DNA of 64,000 nt from Pseudomonadales bacterium (GCA_041395945.1 JAWKZN010000001.1:930001-994000); one strand, 5' to 3'. Positions 33,748 to 43,218 are shown, numbered from the stretch's first letter. Notes: a model not told the origin generated them from the letters alone. Translations and numbers: made by a program.

Positions 33748-34277
33748 CTGGCCTGACGGATCGCCAGATCGCCGGTTGCTTCAATGTCCACGACGGGCCC
33801 GTGCACGGGGTCCGACTGATCGGTGGCGCGGCGGAGCCCCTGTATCTGCCCGCAGGTCCTGCCACACCGGCGCTGATCCGCTACACACAGGATTATGCAC
33901 GCAGTGCCCTGCACGAACTCGCACACTGGTGTCTGGCGGGTCGCGAACGCCGCAGCCAGATTGACTATGGCTACTGGTATCAGCCGCCACCACGCAGCCG
34001 GGTGCAGCAGGCACAGTTCATGGCCGCGGAAGTCCCGGTGCAGGCTCTGGAAAGTCTCTTTGCCCGGGCCTGCGGCCTGTCGTTCCGGGTCAGTGTCGAT
34101 GACTTCGACATCACCACGGCTGAGGAAGCGGCTTTCTCCGAAGCTGTGGCCGAAAGAGCACGATGTCTGGAAGCGGGCGGACTGCCTCGGCGTGCGCAAC
34201 AGCTCGGGCAACGCTTCGAACGCTTCAGAGAAAGTCTGGGGCCCCGGTGCACCACGGCAGCCGGCTTCCAGCGTTGA
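33744..34277 (+). CDS. epmC: EpmC, elongation factor P hydroxylase
   Basis: Hydroxylates the lysyl-lysine on elongation factor P. The 177 residues include HELAHW (His57, Glu58, His61), the metal-binding motif of the YfcM/EpmC family, followed by RRSQIDYGYWYQPPPRSRVQ and the family segment QAQFMAAEVPVQALE. GTG start overlapping the previous stop (GTGA). EpmA, EpmB and efp are not in the window. The HExxH is a metal ligand set here and does not indicate a protease. Confidence 0.9.
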   Translation: MTGLTDRQIAGCFNVHDGPVHGVRLIGGAAEPLYLPAGPATPALIRYTQDYARSALHELAHWCLAGRERRSQIDYGYWYQPPPRSRVQQAQFMAAEVPVQALESLFARACGLSFRVSVDDFDITTAEEAAFSEAVAERARCLEAGGLPRRAQQLGQRFERFRESLGPRCTTAAGFQR

Positions 34278-35365
34278 GCGGGAATCTCGATTGCGTGGTT
34301 GTCGGTGCCGGGGTCGTCGGGCTTGCCTGCGCAGCACACCTCGCCCGGGAGGGGCGGGATGTGGTGGTACTCGAGCGCCACAATCTGCCCGGTTCGGAAA
34401 CCAGTTCCCGCAATTCCGAGGTCATCCATGCGGGCATTTATTACCCTGAGGGCTCACTCAAGGCGCGCCTGTGTGTGGAAGGCAAAGCGCGTCTTTACGA
34501 GTACTGTGAAAATCACGCCGTGCCGTTCCGGAATTGCGGAAAAATCATCGTCGCCGCGGATGAAACCCAGATCGGTGCGCTCGAAACCTATCAGCGTCAG
34601 GCCGAGGTCAACGGCGTGGGTCGGCTCGAGTGGCTCGATGCCGCCCAGGTACGCGCGATGGAGCCGGAAGTCAAAGCCGCCGCCGGGGTCTATTCCCCCA
34701 CCACCGGGATCATTGACTCCCACGCGTACATGCTGAGCCTGCAGGGAGAGCTCGAGGCGCACGGGGGCATGATCGCCTTCGGTACTGCGGTTGAGTCTCT
34801 GGCGCTGAAGGATCACAGGATTCTCCTGCGGGCTGCGGGAGAAGAGCTCGGTGTAGCCACCCTGGTGATCTGCGCAGGGTTGTCTGCACCGGACCTCACC
34901 CGGCAACTTTTGCCCGACACGCCGCGTGCCTACTTCGCCCGGGGTCATTACTACAGCTACGCCGGCCGGCCGCCCTTCAGGCGGCTCGTCTATCCCATTG
35001 CCGAACCCGGCGGACTGGGTGTGCATGTCACGCTGGATCTGGCCGGGCAGGTCAAATTCGGTCCCGATGTGGAGTGGTGTGAGAACGTCGACTACCACTT
35101 CGACGACAGTCGTCGGGCCGGGTTCGAGAAAGCCATTCGCCGCTATTTTCCGGGACTGGACGCCCACCGGCTGCAACCGGACTATGTGGGTGTACGTCCG
35201 AAGATCAGTGGCCCGGGGCAGACGGCTGCCGACTTCCGCATCGACGGACCAATGGTGCATGGTGTGCCCGGGCTGGTGAGCCTGCTCGGTATCGAATCTC
35301 CAGGACTGACCGCATCCCTGGCGATCGCCCGCCATGTGAGTGCCCTGCTCGAGCAGCCGGCATGA
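34274..35365 (+). CDS. lhgO: LhgO-like FAD-dependent oxidoreductase (DAO family)
   Basis: A 363-residue flavoprotein of the L-2-hydroxyglutarate oxidase type. The FAD-binding motif VVVGAGVVGLACAAHLA is near residues 6-22. RNSEVIHAGIYYPEGSLKA is a close match to the conserved LhgO segment, and the C-terminus has KISGPGQTAADFRI and LLGIESPGLTASLAIA. I place the start at TTG 34274, which overlaps the epmC stop (TTGA). The substrate is inferred from family resemblance. The electron acceptor would probably be quinone. Confidence 0.82.
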   Translation: MSGNLDCVVVGAGVVGLACAAHLAREGRDVVVLERHNLPGSETSSRNSEVIHAGIYYPEGSLKARLCVEGKARLYEYCENHAVPFRNCGKIIVAADETQIGALETYQRQAEVNGVGRLEWLDAAQVRAMEPEVKAAAGVYSPTTGIIDSHAYMLSLQGELEAHGGMIAFGTAVESLALKDHRILLRAAGEELGVATLVICAGLSAPDLTRQLLPDTPRAYFARGHYYSYAGRPPFRRLVYPIAEPGGLGVHVTLDLAGQVKFGPDVEWCENVDYHFDDSRRAGFEKAIRRYFPGLDAHRLQPDYVGVRPKISGPGQTAADFRIDGPMVHGVPGLVSLLGIESPGLTASLAIARHVSALLEQPA

Positions 35366-36489
35366 CGGGGCGAAGGCTCAGGTTCGGACTCATCGTCAAT
35401 CCGGTGGCCGGAATCGGGGGTCCGGTGGGATTGAAGGGCAGCGATGGTTTGCAGACCCAGACAGCGGCGCGCGGCATGGGTGGTGAACCACGCTCGGCGG
35501 CGCGCACGTTGCGCACACTTGCGGCGATGGGCCCAGCAGCGGCCCGTGCCGACTGGTACAGCCCGGCCGGGGCGATGGGCGGGAACTGTCTGGAAGCGGC
35601 GGGCGTCGGCTACCAGCGGGTGGGGGTGACACCCGGGGTATCCGGGCCCGGGGACACCATTGTCAGCGCTCAGGCATTGTGCGCGGCCGGTGTCGATCTG
35701 CTTGTTTTCAGCGGCGGGGACGGCACGGCGCGGGACTTACTCGAGGCGGTTGGGGATCGGATGCCGGTGCTCGGCATTCCAGCCGGGGTAAAGATGCATT
35801 CCGGGGTGTTTGCGACCACGCCGGAGCGCACCGGCGAACTGCTGGTGCGGCTGCTGGAAGGCGGACTTGTCAGCGCCGTGCGCCGCGAAGTGCGCGATCT
35901 CGATGAGGAGGCCTTACGCCGCGGGGAACTGCGACCGCGCTATTTTGGCGAGCTGCGCGTGCCGGAACCCGGCGGATATCTCCAGCACACCAAGGAGCGC
36001 GGCCGGGAGAATGAATCACTCGCTGTCGGGGAGATCGCCGCCTACCTGTGCGAACTGATTACCGGGCAGTCCGACGCCGTTGTACTGGGTCCGGGCAGCA
36101 CGCTCGCCGCCATCAAGACGGCACTGGGTTTTCAAGGCACGCTGCTCGGGTTTGATGTCTGGCGGGATGGTGTGGTCGAAGCCAGGGATGTCAACGCCGG
36201 CTGGCTGATGGACCACGTCGGGAAGGGCCAGGTGATTCTGAGTTTCACCCGGGGTCAGGGCTTCCTGATCGGGCGCGGCAACCAGCAACTGACACCGGAG
36301 TTTCTGCGTCGACTGGGTCGGGAAGCGCTGGTCGTGGTGGGTACCCGCTCGAAACTCGCCTCCCTGGATGGCAGACCGCTGCTCCTGGACACCAATGATC
36401 CCGTGCTCGATGCAGAGTTTTCCGGGCTCATCGAGATCATCGCAGGGTACGAGGACCGGCTTTTTTACCGGCTTGCCGGTCATGCGTGA
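35362..36489 (+). CDS. ATP-NAD kinase-like protein
   Basis: A 375-residue protein of the COG3199-type NAD kinase-like family. The nucleotide motif GGDGT is at residues 118-122 (VFSGGDGTARDL), preceded by FGLIVNPVAGIGG at the N-terminus. GIPAGVKMHSGVFATTPERT is a hallmark of this subgroup. It differs from ordinary NAD kinase in its long C-terminal half. The substrate is uncertain; some relatives sit with acetoin genes, which are absent here. ATG overlaps the previous stop by four bases. Confidence 0.8.
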   Translation: MTGRRLRFGLIVNPVAGIGGPVGLKGSDGLQTQTAARGMGGEPRSAARTLRTLAAMGPAAARADWYSPAGAMGGNCLEAAGVGYQRVGVTPGVSGPGDTIVSAQALCAAGVDLLVFSGGDGTARDLLEAVGDRMPVLGIPAGVKMHSGVFATTPERTGELLVRLLEGGLVSAVRREVRDLDEEALRRGELRPRYFGELRVPEPGGYLQHTKERGRENESLAVGEIAAYLCELITGQSDAVVLGPGSTLAAIKTALGFQGTLLGFDVWRDGVVEARDVNAGWLMDHVGKGQVILSFTRGQGFLIGRGNQQLTPEFLRRLGREALVVVGTRSKLASLDGRPLLLDTNDPVLDAEFSGLIEIIAGYEDRLFYRLAGHA

Positions 36490-37399
36490 TTTTTCCGTCG
36501 TCCTCGACCGCTGCGCTGATCGACTGGCCGCAGGTGTGGCTGCGGATGCCGCGGTGCGACTCTTTCACGGTCGGGGTCACAGCTATCCCGGCTTCGACGA
36601 TCTGACCGTCGACTACCTCGGCGGCCGTCTGCTCGTCAGCAGCTTCGGCGAGGACGCGGCAGGGGCTCGAGCGCTGACCCTGCAGCTCAGCGAACGCTTC
36701 CCCGACATCCTCGGTGCGGCGGTGCAGCTGCGCCGCGGTCGTGCCACCGTCGCCGAAGTGCTGTACGGAGAGATTCCGGACACCCTGGTGATACGGGAGG
36801 CCGGTCTTGAATTTCTGGTGCGCCCTCTGCGCAATCAGAACATCGGCCTGTTCCTCGATATGGCACCGACACGGGCCTGGGTGCGCACCCATGCGGGTGG
36901 ACGCAAAGTGCTCAATCTGTTCGCCTATACCTGTGCTTTTTCCGTGGCGGCCCAGGCCGGAGGGGCAACACACGTCGTCAACAACGACATGAGTAAACCG
37001 TCGCTGGACTGGGGCCGTGAGAATCATGCGCGCAATGGTCAGGATCCCCGTACGGTGAGCATGCTGGCGTACAATCTCTTCAAGTCCTGGTGGAAGGTAC
37101 GCAAGCTCGGGCCTTACGGGCTGATCATCATCGATCCCCCGACCTTCCAGAAAGGCAGCTTCGATGCCCGGCGGGACTACGCCGCGGTGCTGAAGCGACT
37201 GCCGGGCTTTGCAGACGGGCGGGCGGATGTCCTGGCCTGCCTGAACTCACCCTTTCTGGATGCGGATTTTCTGGAGAGCCAGATGGCGCGTCGCTGCCCG
37301 TCCTGTCGTTTCGTGGGGTACCTGCCGGTGAGCGAAGATTTTCCGGACCGGCAGCCTGAGCGGGGATTGAAGATCGGGCATTTCCGCTTCGATCGCTGA
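36482..37399 (+). CDS. RlmI/RlmK-like SAM-dependent methyltransferase
   Basis: A 305-residue protein. SAM motif I is VLNLFAYTCAFSVAA near 141, and the catalytic-type motif DPPTF begins at residue 218 (IIIDPPTFQKGSFD). Both are typical of the RlmI/RlmK class of 23S rRNA cytosine-5/guanine-7 methyltransferases. No N-terminal PUA domain is obvious. Substrate unverified. The start overlaps the previous gene by eight bases, and it is the last gene of this run. Confidence 0.8.
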   Translation: MRDFSVVLDRCADRLAAGVAADAAVRLFHGRGHSYPGFDDLTVDYLGGRLLVSSFGEDAAGARALTLQLSERFPDILGAAVQLRRGRATVAEVLYGEIPDTLVIREAGLEFLVRPLRNQNIGLFLDMAPTRAWVRTHAGGRKVLNLFAYTCAFSVAAQAGGATHVVNNDMSKPSLDWGRENHARNGQDPRTVSMLAYNLFKSWWKVRKLGPYGLIIIDPPTFQKGSFDARRDYAAVLKRLPGFADGRADVLACLNSPFLDADFLESQMARRCPSCRFVGYLPVSEDFPDRQPERGLKIGHFRFDR

Positions 37400-37405
37400 A
37401 AGTAT

Positions 37406-37915
37406 TCAGTGTCCCGGTCGGGTCGACTGCTCGAGCAGGTTCAGCATGACGTTCCGGACCTGCAGGGAGGAACGGCTTTTCAGGGCAGCGCGCAAAACGC
37501 TGATGCGTGTCGATCGCTCGAGACGGACGGAGGGTGGCAGTGCATCGGTGGTTGTCGATGGCGCCGCAGCACCGCCGTCAGACGCGATCCCGGATTCCGG
37601 CGCACTCACGGATTCCGCTGAAAGTTCGGGGGCCGATGCGGACAGCAGAGTGAAGCACCGCCCGGTCAGCACAACCTGATCCAGGGCCTCCTGGCGAATG
37701 GTGTCCGCGTAGCGGATCAGCCCTTCCTCGGCGAGCCACAGCAGCGCATGGAAGCAGGCCAGATGCCGGTTGCCGTGCACGCCGAACTCATCCGGCTCCT
37801 GGGGACCACAGACGTCCTCCACGAACAGGGTGTGACGCCGCGGGAAGACGCTGTACAGAGTCACCAGTGCCCGGGCTGCGTCCTTGTAGAAATCATCGAC
37901 GTTGATATCGCTCAC
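37406..37915 (-). CDS. Hypothetical protein, helical, with low-complexity middle
   Basis: A 169-residue protein without signal peptide or membrane helix. The first 95 residues (DDFYKDAARALVTLYSVFPR, LACFHALLWLAEEGLIRYAD) look like a winged-helix-type domain. A Ser/Ala/Pro-rich stretch at 95-125 and a basic helical C-terminus follow. I do not recognise the family by name, although similar proteins seem to occur in pseudomonads. It ends convergently with the methyltransferase at 37399 and lies upstream in orientation to nothing obvious. Confidence 0.6.
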   Translation of the reverse strand: MSDINVDDFYKDAARALVTLYSVFPRRHTLFVEDVCGPQEPDEFGVHGNRHLACFHALLWLAEEGLIRYADTIRQEALDQVVLTGRCFTLLSASAPELSAESVSAPESGIASDGGAAAPSTTTDALPPSVRLERSTRISVLRAALKSRSSLQVRNVMLNLLEQSTRPGH

Positions 37916-37943
37916 TGCTGAGGGCGCCCCGGCGGCAGTTCAA

Positions 37944-39266
37944 CTACTGACGATAGGTTCTCAGGAAGCGTTCGAGACGGCCGAGGGCTTCATCCAGATC
38001 TTCGATCCGGGGCAGGAAGACGATCCGGAAGTGATCGGGCTCGGACCAGTTGAAGCCGGTTCCCTGCACGATGAGCACTTTTTCCTGGCGCAGCAGATCG
38101 AGCGCGAACTGCTGATCGTTGCGGATATTGAAGCGGGCCGTATCGATTCTGGGAAACAGATAGAGCGCACCGGCAGGTTTCACACAGCTGATGCCGTCGA
38201 TTTCGTTCAACCGCTCCCAGGCCCACACACGCTGATCGTAGAGCCGGCCGCCCGGATGCAGATATTCCTCGATACTCTGATAGCCGCCGAGCGCGGTCTG
38301 AATTGCATGCTGAGTCGGCACGTTCGGACACAGCCGCATCGAGGCGAGAATATCCAGTCCCTCCACATAATCGCGCGCGCGATGCTTGGCGCCGCTGACC
38401 ACCATCCAGCCGGTCCGGAAGCCTGCGACCCGGTAGGTTTTCGACAGGCCGTTGAGCGTGATCACCAGCAGGTCTTCCGCGAGGGAGCCGAGCGGAATGT
38501 GACGGGCACCGTCATAGAGGATCTTGTCGTAAATCTCATCTGCGAAGACCACCAGATCCTGGCTGCGGGCAAGGTCCACGATGTCGTGCAGAACATCGGC
38601 ACCATAGACGGCACCCGTGGGGTTGTTGGGGTTGATCACCACCACGGCCCGGGTACGCGGGCTGATCTTCGCTCGCATGTCTGCCATATCGGGTGCCCAG
38701 CCGGCCCCTTCGTCGCAGCGATAGTGCACGGGCGTGCCGCCCGCAAGTCGCACAGCTGCTGTCCACAATGGATAGTCGGGGGAAGGGATCAGCACCTCGT
38801 CACCATTGTCGAGCAGACCCTGCATGCTCATGACCACCAGCTCGGATACACCGTTGCCGATGTAGACATCGTCGACGTCCACATTGGGGATGCCGATCTG
38901 CTGGCAGTACTGCATGACGGCCTTACGGGCGCTGTAGATACCCTTGGAGTCCGAATAACCCTGGGATTCGGGAAGATGGTGAATCACATCCCGGAGAATT
39001 TCTTCGGGTGCCTCGAAGCCGAACGGGGCCGGGTTGCCGATATTGAGCTTCATCACCCGGTGGCCTTCTTCTTCGAGCCTGTGCGCTTCGGCCAGCACGG
39101 GTCCGCGAATGTCGTAACAGACATCATCGAGCTTGCGGGACTTCAGGATCACGTGGTCGCCCGGGGCCAGTTTCCGGGCCTCACGATGGCCGTGCGGTGC
39201 GCGCGGGGGATGCGGAGCGTGCTGTGAAAGGGGTGTAACTGTCTGATCAGCGCTCTTCGATTCCAT
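37944..39266 (-). CDS. alaA: AlaA-type pyridoxal-phosphate aminotransferase
   Basis: Glutamate-pyruvate aminotransferase making alanine. The PLP lysine lies in TLNGLSKTYRVAGFRTGW. DDVCYDIRGPV and KLNIGNPAPFGFEAPEEI match AlaA strongly. From the ATG at 39266 (AAGGAA just before it) it has 440 residues with an N-terminal extension of about 33 residues compared with the E. coli enzyme. A start further upstream at 39332 is less likely. An internal start near the conserved region cannot be excluded. Confidence 0.92.
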   Translation of the reverse strand: MESKSADQTVTPLSQHAPHPPRAPHGHREARKLAPGDHVILKSRKLDDVCYDIRGPVLAEAHRLEEEGHRVMKLNIGNPAPFGFEAPEEILRDVIHHLPESQGYSDSKGIYSARKAVMQYCQQIGIPNVDVDDVYIGNGVSELVVMSMQGLLDNGDEVLIPSPDYPLWTAAVRLAGGTPVHYRCDEGAGWAPDMADMRAKISPRTRAVVVINPNNPTGAVYGADVLHDIVDLARSQDLVVFADEIYDKILYDGARHIPLGSLAEDLLVITLNGLSKTYRVAGFRTGWMVVSGAKHRARDYVEGLDILASMRLCPNVPTQHAIQTALGGYQSIEEYLHPGGRLYDQRVWAWERLNEIDGISCVKPAGALYLFPRIDTARFNIRNDQQFALDLLRQEKVLIVQGTGFNWSEPDHFRIVFLPRIEDLDEALGRLERFLRTYRQ

Positions 39267-39428
39267 TTCCTTCTCTGCCCGTCTGTCCGTACTTGAATGG
39301 TCGGCCGTTACGATGAATAGTAGCAGGCTCACTCCGGTCAGGCACCGGCCGCAAGCAGGGCCCGGCTGCGGTTCAGCGCGACCGCCGGAGACAGACTAAC
39401 TGAAAGATTCGACTCGAAGAGAAATGAC

Positions 39429-39836
39429 ATGGCTAAAGTGACCAAAAGTGACGACCAGTGGCGTGAAGAGCTCGATCCCCAGGCATTCGAAGTCATGCGC
39501 TGTGCCGGGACTGAGCGGGCGTTTACCGGGGAGTACTGGGACACCAAGACGCCGGGACTGTATCGCTGCCGCGGCTGCGGAGAGCCACTGTTCGATTCCG
39601 GGACCAAGTACGACTCCGGCAGCGGCTGGCCGAGCTTTTACGCACCCGTGAATCCGCAGGCGGTCACCACTCAGGCGGATCACAGCATGATGATGGAGCG
39701 TACCGAGGTACTTTGTGCCGCCTGCGACGCCCATCTCGGCCACGTGTTTCCGGATGGACCGAAGCCGACGGGTCTGCGCTTCTGTATGAATTCAGCCTCA
39801 CTCAGACTCGATCCGGCAGATAAGGCGGACGAGTAG
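39429..39836 (+). CDS. msrB: MsrB, peptide-methionine (R)-S-oxide reductase
   Basis: Repairs oxidised methionine. The 135 residues include the catalytic Cys119 (LRFCMNSASL) and the zinc ligands Cys47, Cys50 (YRCRGCGEP) and Cys96, Cys99 (LCAACDAHLGH). The conserved YDSGSGWPSFY stretch is intact. ATG at 39429. It stands in the 162-bp space divergent from alaA and is followed by an acyl-CoA synthetase in the same direction. Confidence 0.97.
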   Translation: MAKVTKSDDQWREELDPQAFEVMRCAGTERAFTGEYWDTKTPGLYRCRGCGEPLFDSGTKYDSGSGWPSFYAPVNPQAVTTQADHSMMMERTEVLCAACDAHLGHVFPDGPKPTGLRFCMNSASLRLDPADKADE

Positions 39837-39904
39837 AACGACCGACACTTTCAGACCGGTCGCAGCGCGAACGGCAGTTTTTTAACTCAACGGGAGAGAC
39901 ACCA

Positions 39905-41428
39905 GTGCATCCAGGAATCATTGCCGCACGGGAACCGGACAAGATCGCCTACACCATGGCGGAGTCCGGTGTGAACGTGACCTGCGGCGAACTCGAAGCA
40001 GCCGCGAACCAGGGCGCGCATCTGTTCCGGTCGCTGGGACTCAGGCGCGGCGACCACATCGCCATTCTGCTCGAAAATCATCCGCGCTATTTTCAGTTGT
40101 GCTGGGCGGCGCAACGATCCGGTCTCTATTACACGACCATCAGCTGGCGTCTCCAGCAGGCGGAAGTCGAATACATCGTCAACAACTGCGAAGCGAAGGT
40201 ATTCATCACCTCTGCGGCGCGCCGCGAAGTGGTTACACCCCTGGTCGGCAGGATGCCGAATGTCATGCGCAGCTACATGATTGACGGGGAAGCGGCAGGA
40301 TTCGAGTCCTGGGAAGCGGCCACCTCGAAGCTGCCGAAGACGCCGATCGCCGACCAGCAGGAAGGCATGGCGATGCTCTATTCATCCGGCACCACCGGCT
40401 ATCCGAAGGGCGTAAAAAAGCCCCTGCCGGAAACCGGCTATGGGGAAGGGCTGGACATTAACCTGATGAGCGCCCTGTATGGAGCCGATGAGAATTCCAT
40501 CTATCTGTCACCGGCACCGCTGTATCACGCGGCACCGCTGGCTTTCACGATGGGTCTGCTGCGGCACGGAGTACGGGTGGTGGTGATGGCGCATTTCGAG
40601 GCGGAGTTCGCGCTGCAGTGTATCGAGCGGTACCGGATCACCCACAGTCAGTGGGTACCAACCATGTTCGTGCGCATGTTGAAGCTGCCCGATGAGGTGC
40701 GGCTCAGGTACGATGTCTCTTCCCTGAAATGCGCGATACACGCCGCGGCACCCTGTCCGATTCCGGTAAAGGAGCAGATGATCGAGTGGTGGGGGCCGGT
40801 GATCTACGAATATTATGCCGGTACCGAAGGCAACGGGTTCGTGCAGCTGAACTCCGAAGAATGGCTCGCCCATAAAGGCTCGGTGGGTCGACCGCTGAAC
40901 TGCGAACTGCACGTATGTGATGACGAATTCAACGAAGTGCCCATCGGCGAGTCCGGGACCATCTACTTCGGTGGTGGCGGAGAGTTCGAGTACTACAAGG
41001 ACGATGAGAAGACCCGGGGATCGCGACATCCGAAGGGCTGGAGCACACTGGGCGACGTGGGCTATCTGGACGAAGACGGTTATCTCTACCTGACCGACCG
41101 CAAACATTTCATGATCATCTCAGGCGGGGTGAACATATACCCGCAGGAAGCGGAGAACGTGCTCATCACCCATCCTGCGGTGATCGATGTGGCGGTGTTC
41201 GGTGTGCCGAACGAAGAGTTCGGCGAAGAGGTCAAGGCGGTGGTGCAGCCCAGAGACATGTCTCTGGCGACCCCGGAACTCGCACTCGAACTGATGGATT
41301 ACTGCCGGGAACAGCTATCCCACATGAAATGTCCGCGCTCGGTCGATTTCCGGGCGGAGCTGCCGCGTCACCCGACGGGCAAGCTCTACAAGCGACTGCT
41401 CAAGGACGAGTACTGGCAGAAGGCCTGA
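39905..41428 (+). CDS. Acyl-CoA synthetase (AMP-forming)
   Basis: A 507-residue ANL-superfamily enzyme that activates a carboxylic acid to its CoA ester. The phosphate-binding loop is YSSGTTGYPKGVKK near 159-172. YEYYAGTEGNG is the A5 motif, GDVGYLDEDGYLYLTDRK the A7-A8 region, and PTGKLYKRLLKDEY carries the catalytic lysine. GTG start with GGGAGAG upstream. The acyl chain is not determinable; the acceptor pocket resembles medium/long-chain FadD-like relatives. Confidence 0.9.
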   Translation: MHPGIIAAREPDKIAYTMAESGVNVTCGELEAAANQGAHLFRSLGLRRGDHIAILLENHPRYFQLCWAAQRSGLYYTTISWRLQQAEVEYIVNNCEAKVFITSAARREVVTPLVGRMPNVMRSYMIDGEAAGFESWEAATSKLPKTPIADQQEGMAMLYSSGTTGYPKGVKKPLPETGYGEGLDINLMSALYGADENSIYLSPAPLYHAAPLAFTMGLLRHGVRVVVMAHFEAEFALQCIERYRITHSQWVPTMFVRMLKLPDEVRLRYDVSSLKCAIHAAAPCPIPVKEQMIEWWGPVIYEYYAGTEGNGFVQLNSEEWLAHKGSVGRPLNCELHVCDDEFNEVPIGESGTIYFGGGGEFEYYKDDEKTRGSRHPKGWSTLGDVGYLDEDGYLYLTDRKHFMIISGGVNIYPQEAENVLITHPAVIDVAVFGVPNEEFGEEVKAVVQPRDMSLATPELALELMDYCREQLSHMKCPRSVDFRAELPRHPTGKLYKRLLKDEYWQKA

Positions 41429-41506
41429 CCGCCACCCGGAACGAATTGCGATACCAGGCCAAAAATCCCGGAAGGATTCACCCAGCGTGGCCGATGCCGA
41501 TCAGAC

Positions 41507-42427
41507 CTACTGCTCGCGGAGCAGATTGGCTGGTGCGTACTGATCGGTCAGCAGCCGGGCATCCTCGTTCCAGTCGATGCGGGTACTGAACTGCCGCGGG
41601 TAGCTGCCGATCCGCATGTCGTATGGCAGCAGCTTCGCCGACAGTGCGCGCGCACGCTCATCGAGCAGAGCGCGGTCGGGCAGTTCGCCCGTGGTGGCGA
41701 TGATGATGCGGTTGGCGGAGGTATTTTCGGTGACGTTGAAGAACGGGCCGAAGACCGCCTGATAGGTCACCGATTCGTGATCATAGAGATCGCTGATGGC
41801 GAAGGTGTTAGCCACCACGACCCCGCCGGGTGAGAGCAGGTTGCGTGTTTCTTCCAGGTATTCCCGGGTCATCAGATGCTCGGGAATGTAATCGCCGTTG
41901 AAGGCATCGAGCAGGATCAGGTCGTAGTGTTCGCCCCGTGTAATTGCGCGCTTGGTGAAGACCCTGCCGTCCTGGAGCAGCACCCGCATGTGTTCCGTCT
42001 CCGCGAAACCGAAGTAGGTCTCCGCCACGGTTTTAACCGACGGGTCGATTTCCACGACATCGATCCTGGCTGACGGGTAAAGCTCGGCAAGTGCGACAGG
42101 GAGAGTGCCGCCACCCAGTCCGATGATGAGAATACGCTGCGGATCCGGGTTGAGCAGCAGTCCGGAGAGCATCATCTTCGCGTAGCCGAAGACAAGTTTG
42201 CGCGGATCTCTGCGATCGAGGCAGGACTGATTGCGCTGATCCTGCCGTACCGAGAACTGCAGGCAGATCAGCGAACCCTGCTGATCCACCAGAATGGTGC
42301 TGTACAGGGACCGTTCGCGATGAATGATGCGGGCTTCCGCCTGCATGGGCAGCACAGGCAGAAGGGCAAGCAGTATCAGCAGCAGACTGTGTCCCCGCCG
42401 CAGAACAGGTTTTTCCGCCGTGATCAT
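41507..42427 (-). CDS. Spermidine-synthase-like SAM-domain protein
   Basis: A 306-residue protein. A hydrophobic N-terminal segment (SLLLILLALLPVLPMQAEA) looks like a signal peptide or anchor. The Rossmann core has ILIIGLGGGTLPVALAELYP and DVVEIDPSVKTVAETYF, then YDLILLDAFNGDYIPEHL. This is the polyamine-synthase fold. The active-site residue pattern is not clear enough to claim polyamine synthesis. It overlaps the membrane-protein gene at 42424 by four bases. In other genomes both halves are one fused protein. Confidence 0.8.
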   Translation of the reverse strand: MITAEKPVLRRGHSLLLILLALLPVLPMQAEARIIHRERSLYSTILVDQQGSLICLQFSVRQDQRNQSCLDRRDPRKLVFGYAKMMLSGLLLNPDPQRILIIGLGGGTLPVALAELYPSARIDVVEIDPSVKTVAETYFGFAETEHMRVLLQDGRVFTKRAITRGEHYDLILLDAFNGDYIPEHLMTREYLEETRNLLSPGGVVVANTFAISDLYDHESVTYQAVFGPFFNVTENTSANRIIIATTGELPDRALLDERARALSAKLLPYDMRIGSYPRQFSTRIDWNEDARLLTDQYAPANLLREQ

Positions 42428-43026
42428 GAGCGGCGCCCCGTTCCGGCAATCTGCGCCAGAATCGACATCGCCAGCAGGGTGCCGGCCAGTCCGAAAAGGA
42501 TGGTGTTCATTTCCCACCAGAGCACAAAGTAAAACGAAGTGGCCAGAGTGCCCAGGGCACTGCCCATGGTGGACACGAAATACAGAAAGCCGGCGACCTG
42601 CCCGGAGGTGTGGGTGGAGCTCACCAGCAGACGGACCGAGTACGGGGAGATCATACCGAGGATGATGGTCGGGACGATGAAGAGCGCGCTTGCTGCCAGC
42701 AATGAGCCATAACGCGGATCCTCGATCCGTTCGAAGATCAGGATCATCACCTCCTCGCTGAAGTACACCAGCGGCGTGAGGAGCAGGGCGGCGGCGAGAA
42801 AGATGAGTGAAAAGCGTCGCATCGAAGGATGATTGAGCGACCAGCGACCGCCAAACAGATAGCCCAGCGCCAGTGACAGCATGAATACGGTGATGATGCT
42901 GCCCCAGACATAGATGCTGCTGCCGAAATAGGGCGCCAGCAGGCGTCCGCCGAGCAGCTCAAGGGACATGATCACAAACCCGCCCGTGAAGGCCAGGCAG
43001 TAGATTATCAGAGGCATATTGTTCAA
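42424..43026 (-). CDS. Membrane half of split spermidine-synthase-like protein
   Basis: A 200-residue protein with five to six hydrophobic segments (LIIYCLAFTGGFVIMSLELL near the start, then YVWGSIITVFMLSLALGYLF). This matches the N-terminal membrane part of fused MFS/spermidine-synthase proteins (SMELLGGRLLAPYFG-type stretch at about 20-36). It overlaps the SAM-domain gene by four bases, so the two products are likely made together and may associate in the inner membrane. Confidence 0.8.
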   Translation of the reverse strand: MNNMPLIIYCLAFTGGFVIMSLELLGGRLLAPYFGSSIYVWGSIITVFMLSLALGYLFGGRWSLNHPSMRRFSLIFLAAALLLTPLVYFSEEVMILIFERIEDPRYGSLLAASALFIVPTIILGMISPYSVRLLVSSTHTSGQVAGFLYFVSTMGSALGTLATSFYFVLWWEMNTILFGLAGTLLAMSILAQIAGTGRRS

Positions 43027-43144
43027 CTAATTCAATGGGTTAGATCGTAACACTGAGTCTGCTTACCACTATCTGACCACGGACTCAGGCCGAGGTTGCC
43101 GGATCAACCCGATGACGAGCAGGTCGGGGTACGTTTTCTTTTTT

Positions 43145-43172
43145 CGCGATCCGCGATCCGCGACCCGCGACC
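43145..43172 (+). repeat. Four tandem copies of the 7-mer CGCGATC/CGCGACC
   Basis: CGCGATC occurs twice and CGCGACC twice, back to back, upstream of cysD. Probably replication slippage; no regulatory meaning is evident. It lies in the 270-bp gap between the leftward membrane gene and cysD. Confidence 0.8.
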
Positions 43173-43218
43173 CGCTGCGGAAACGCGCGCCGGAGTGTAC
43201 AAAGGGCTATATGCATTT

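Noticed and set aside
33744..34277. Zinc protease based on HELAH
   Set aside because: The rest of the protein matches the EpmC/YfcM hydroxylase, in which this motif binds iron.
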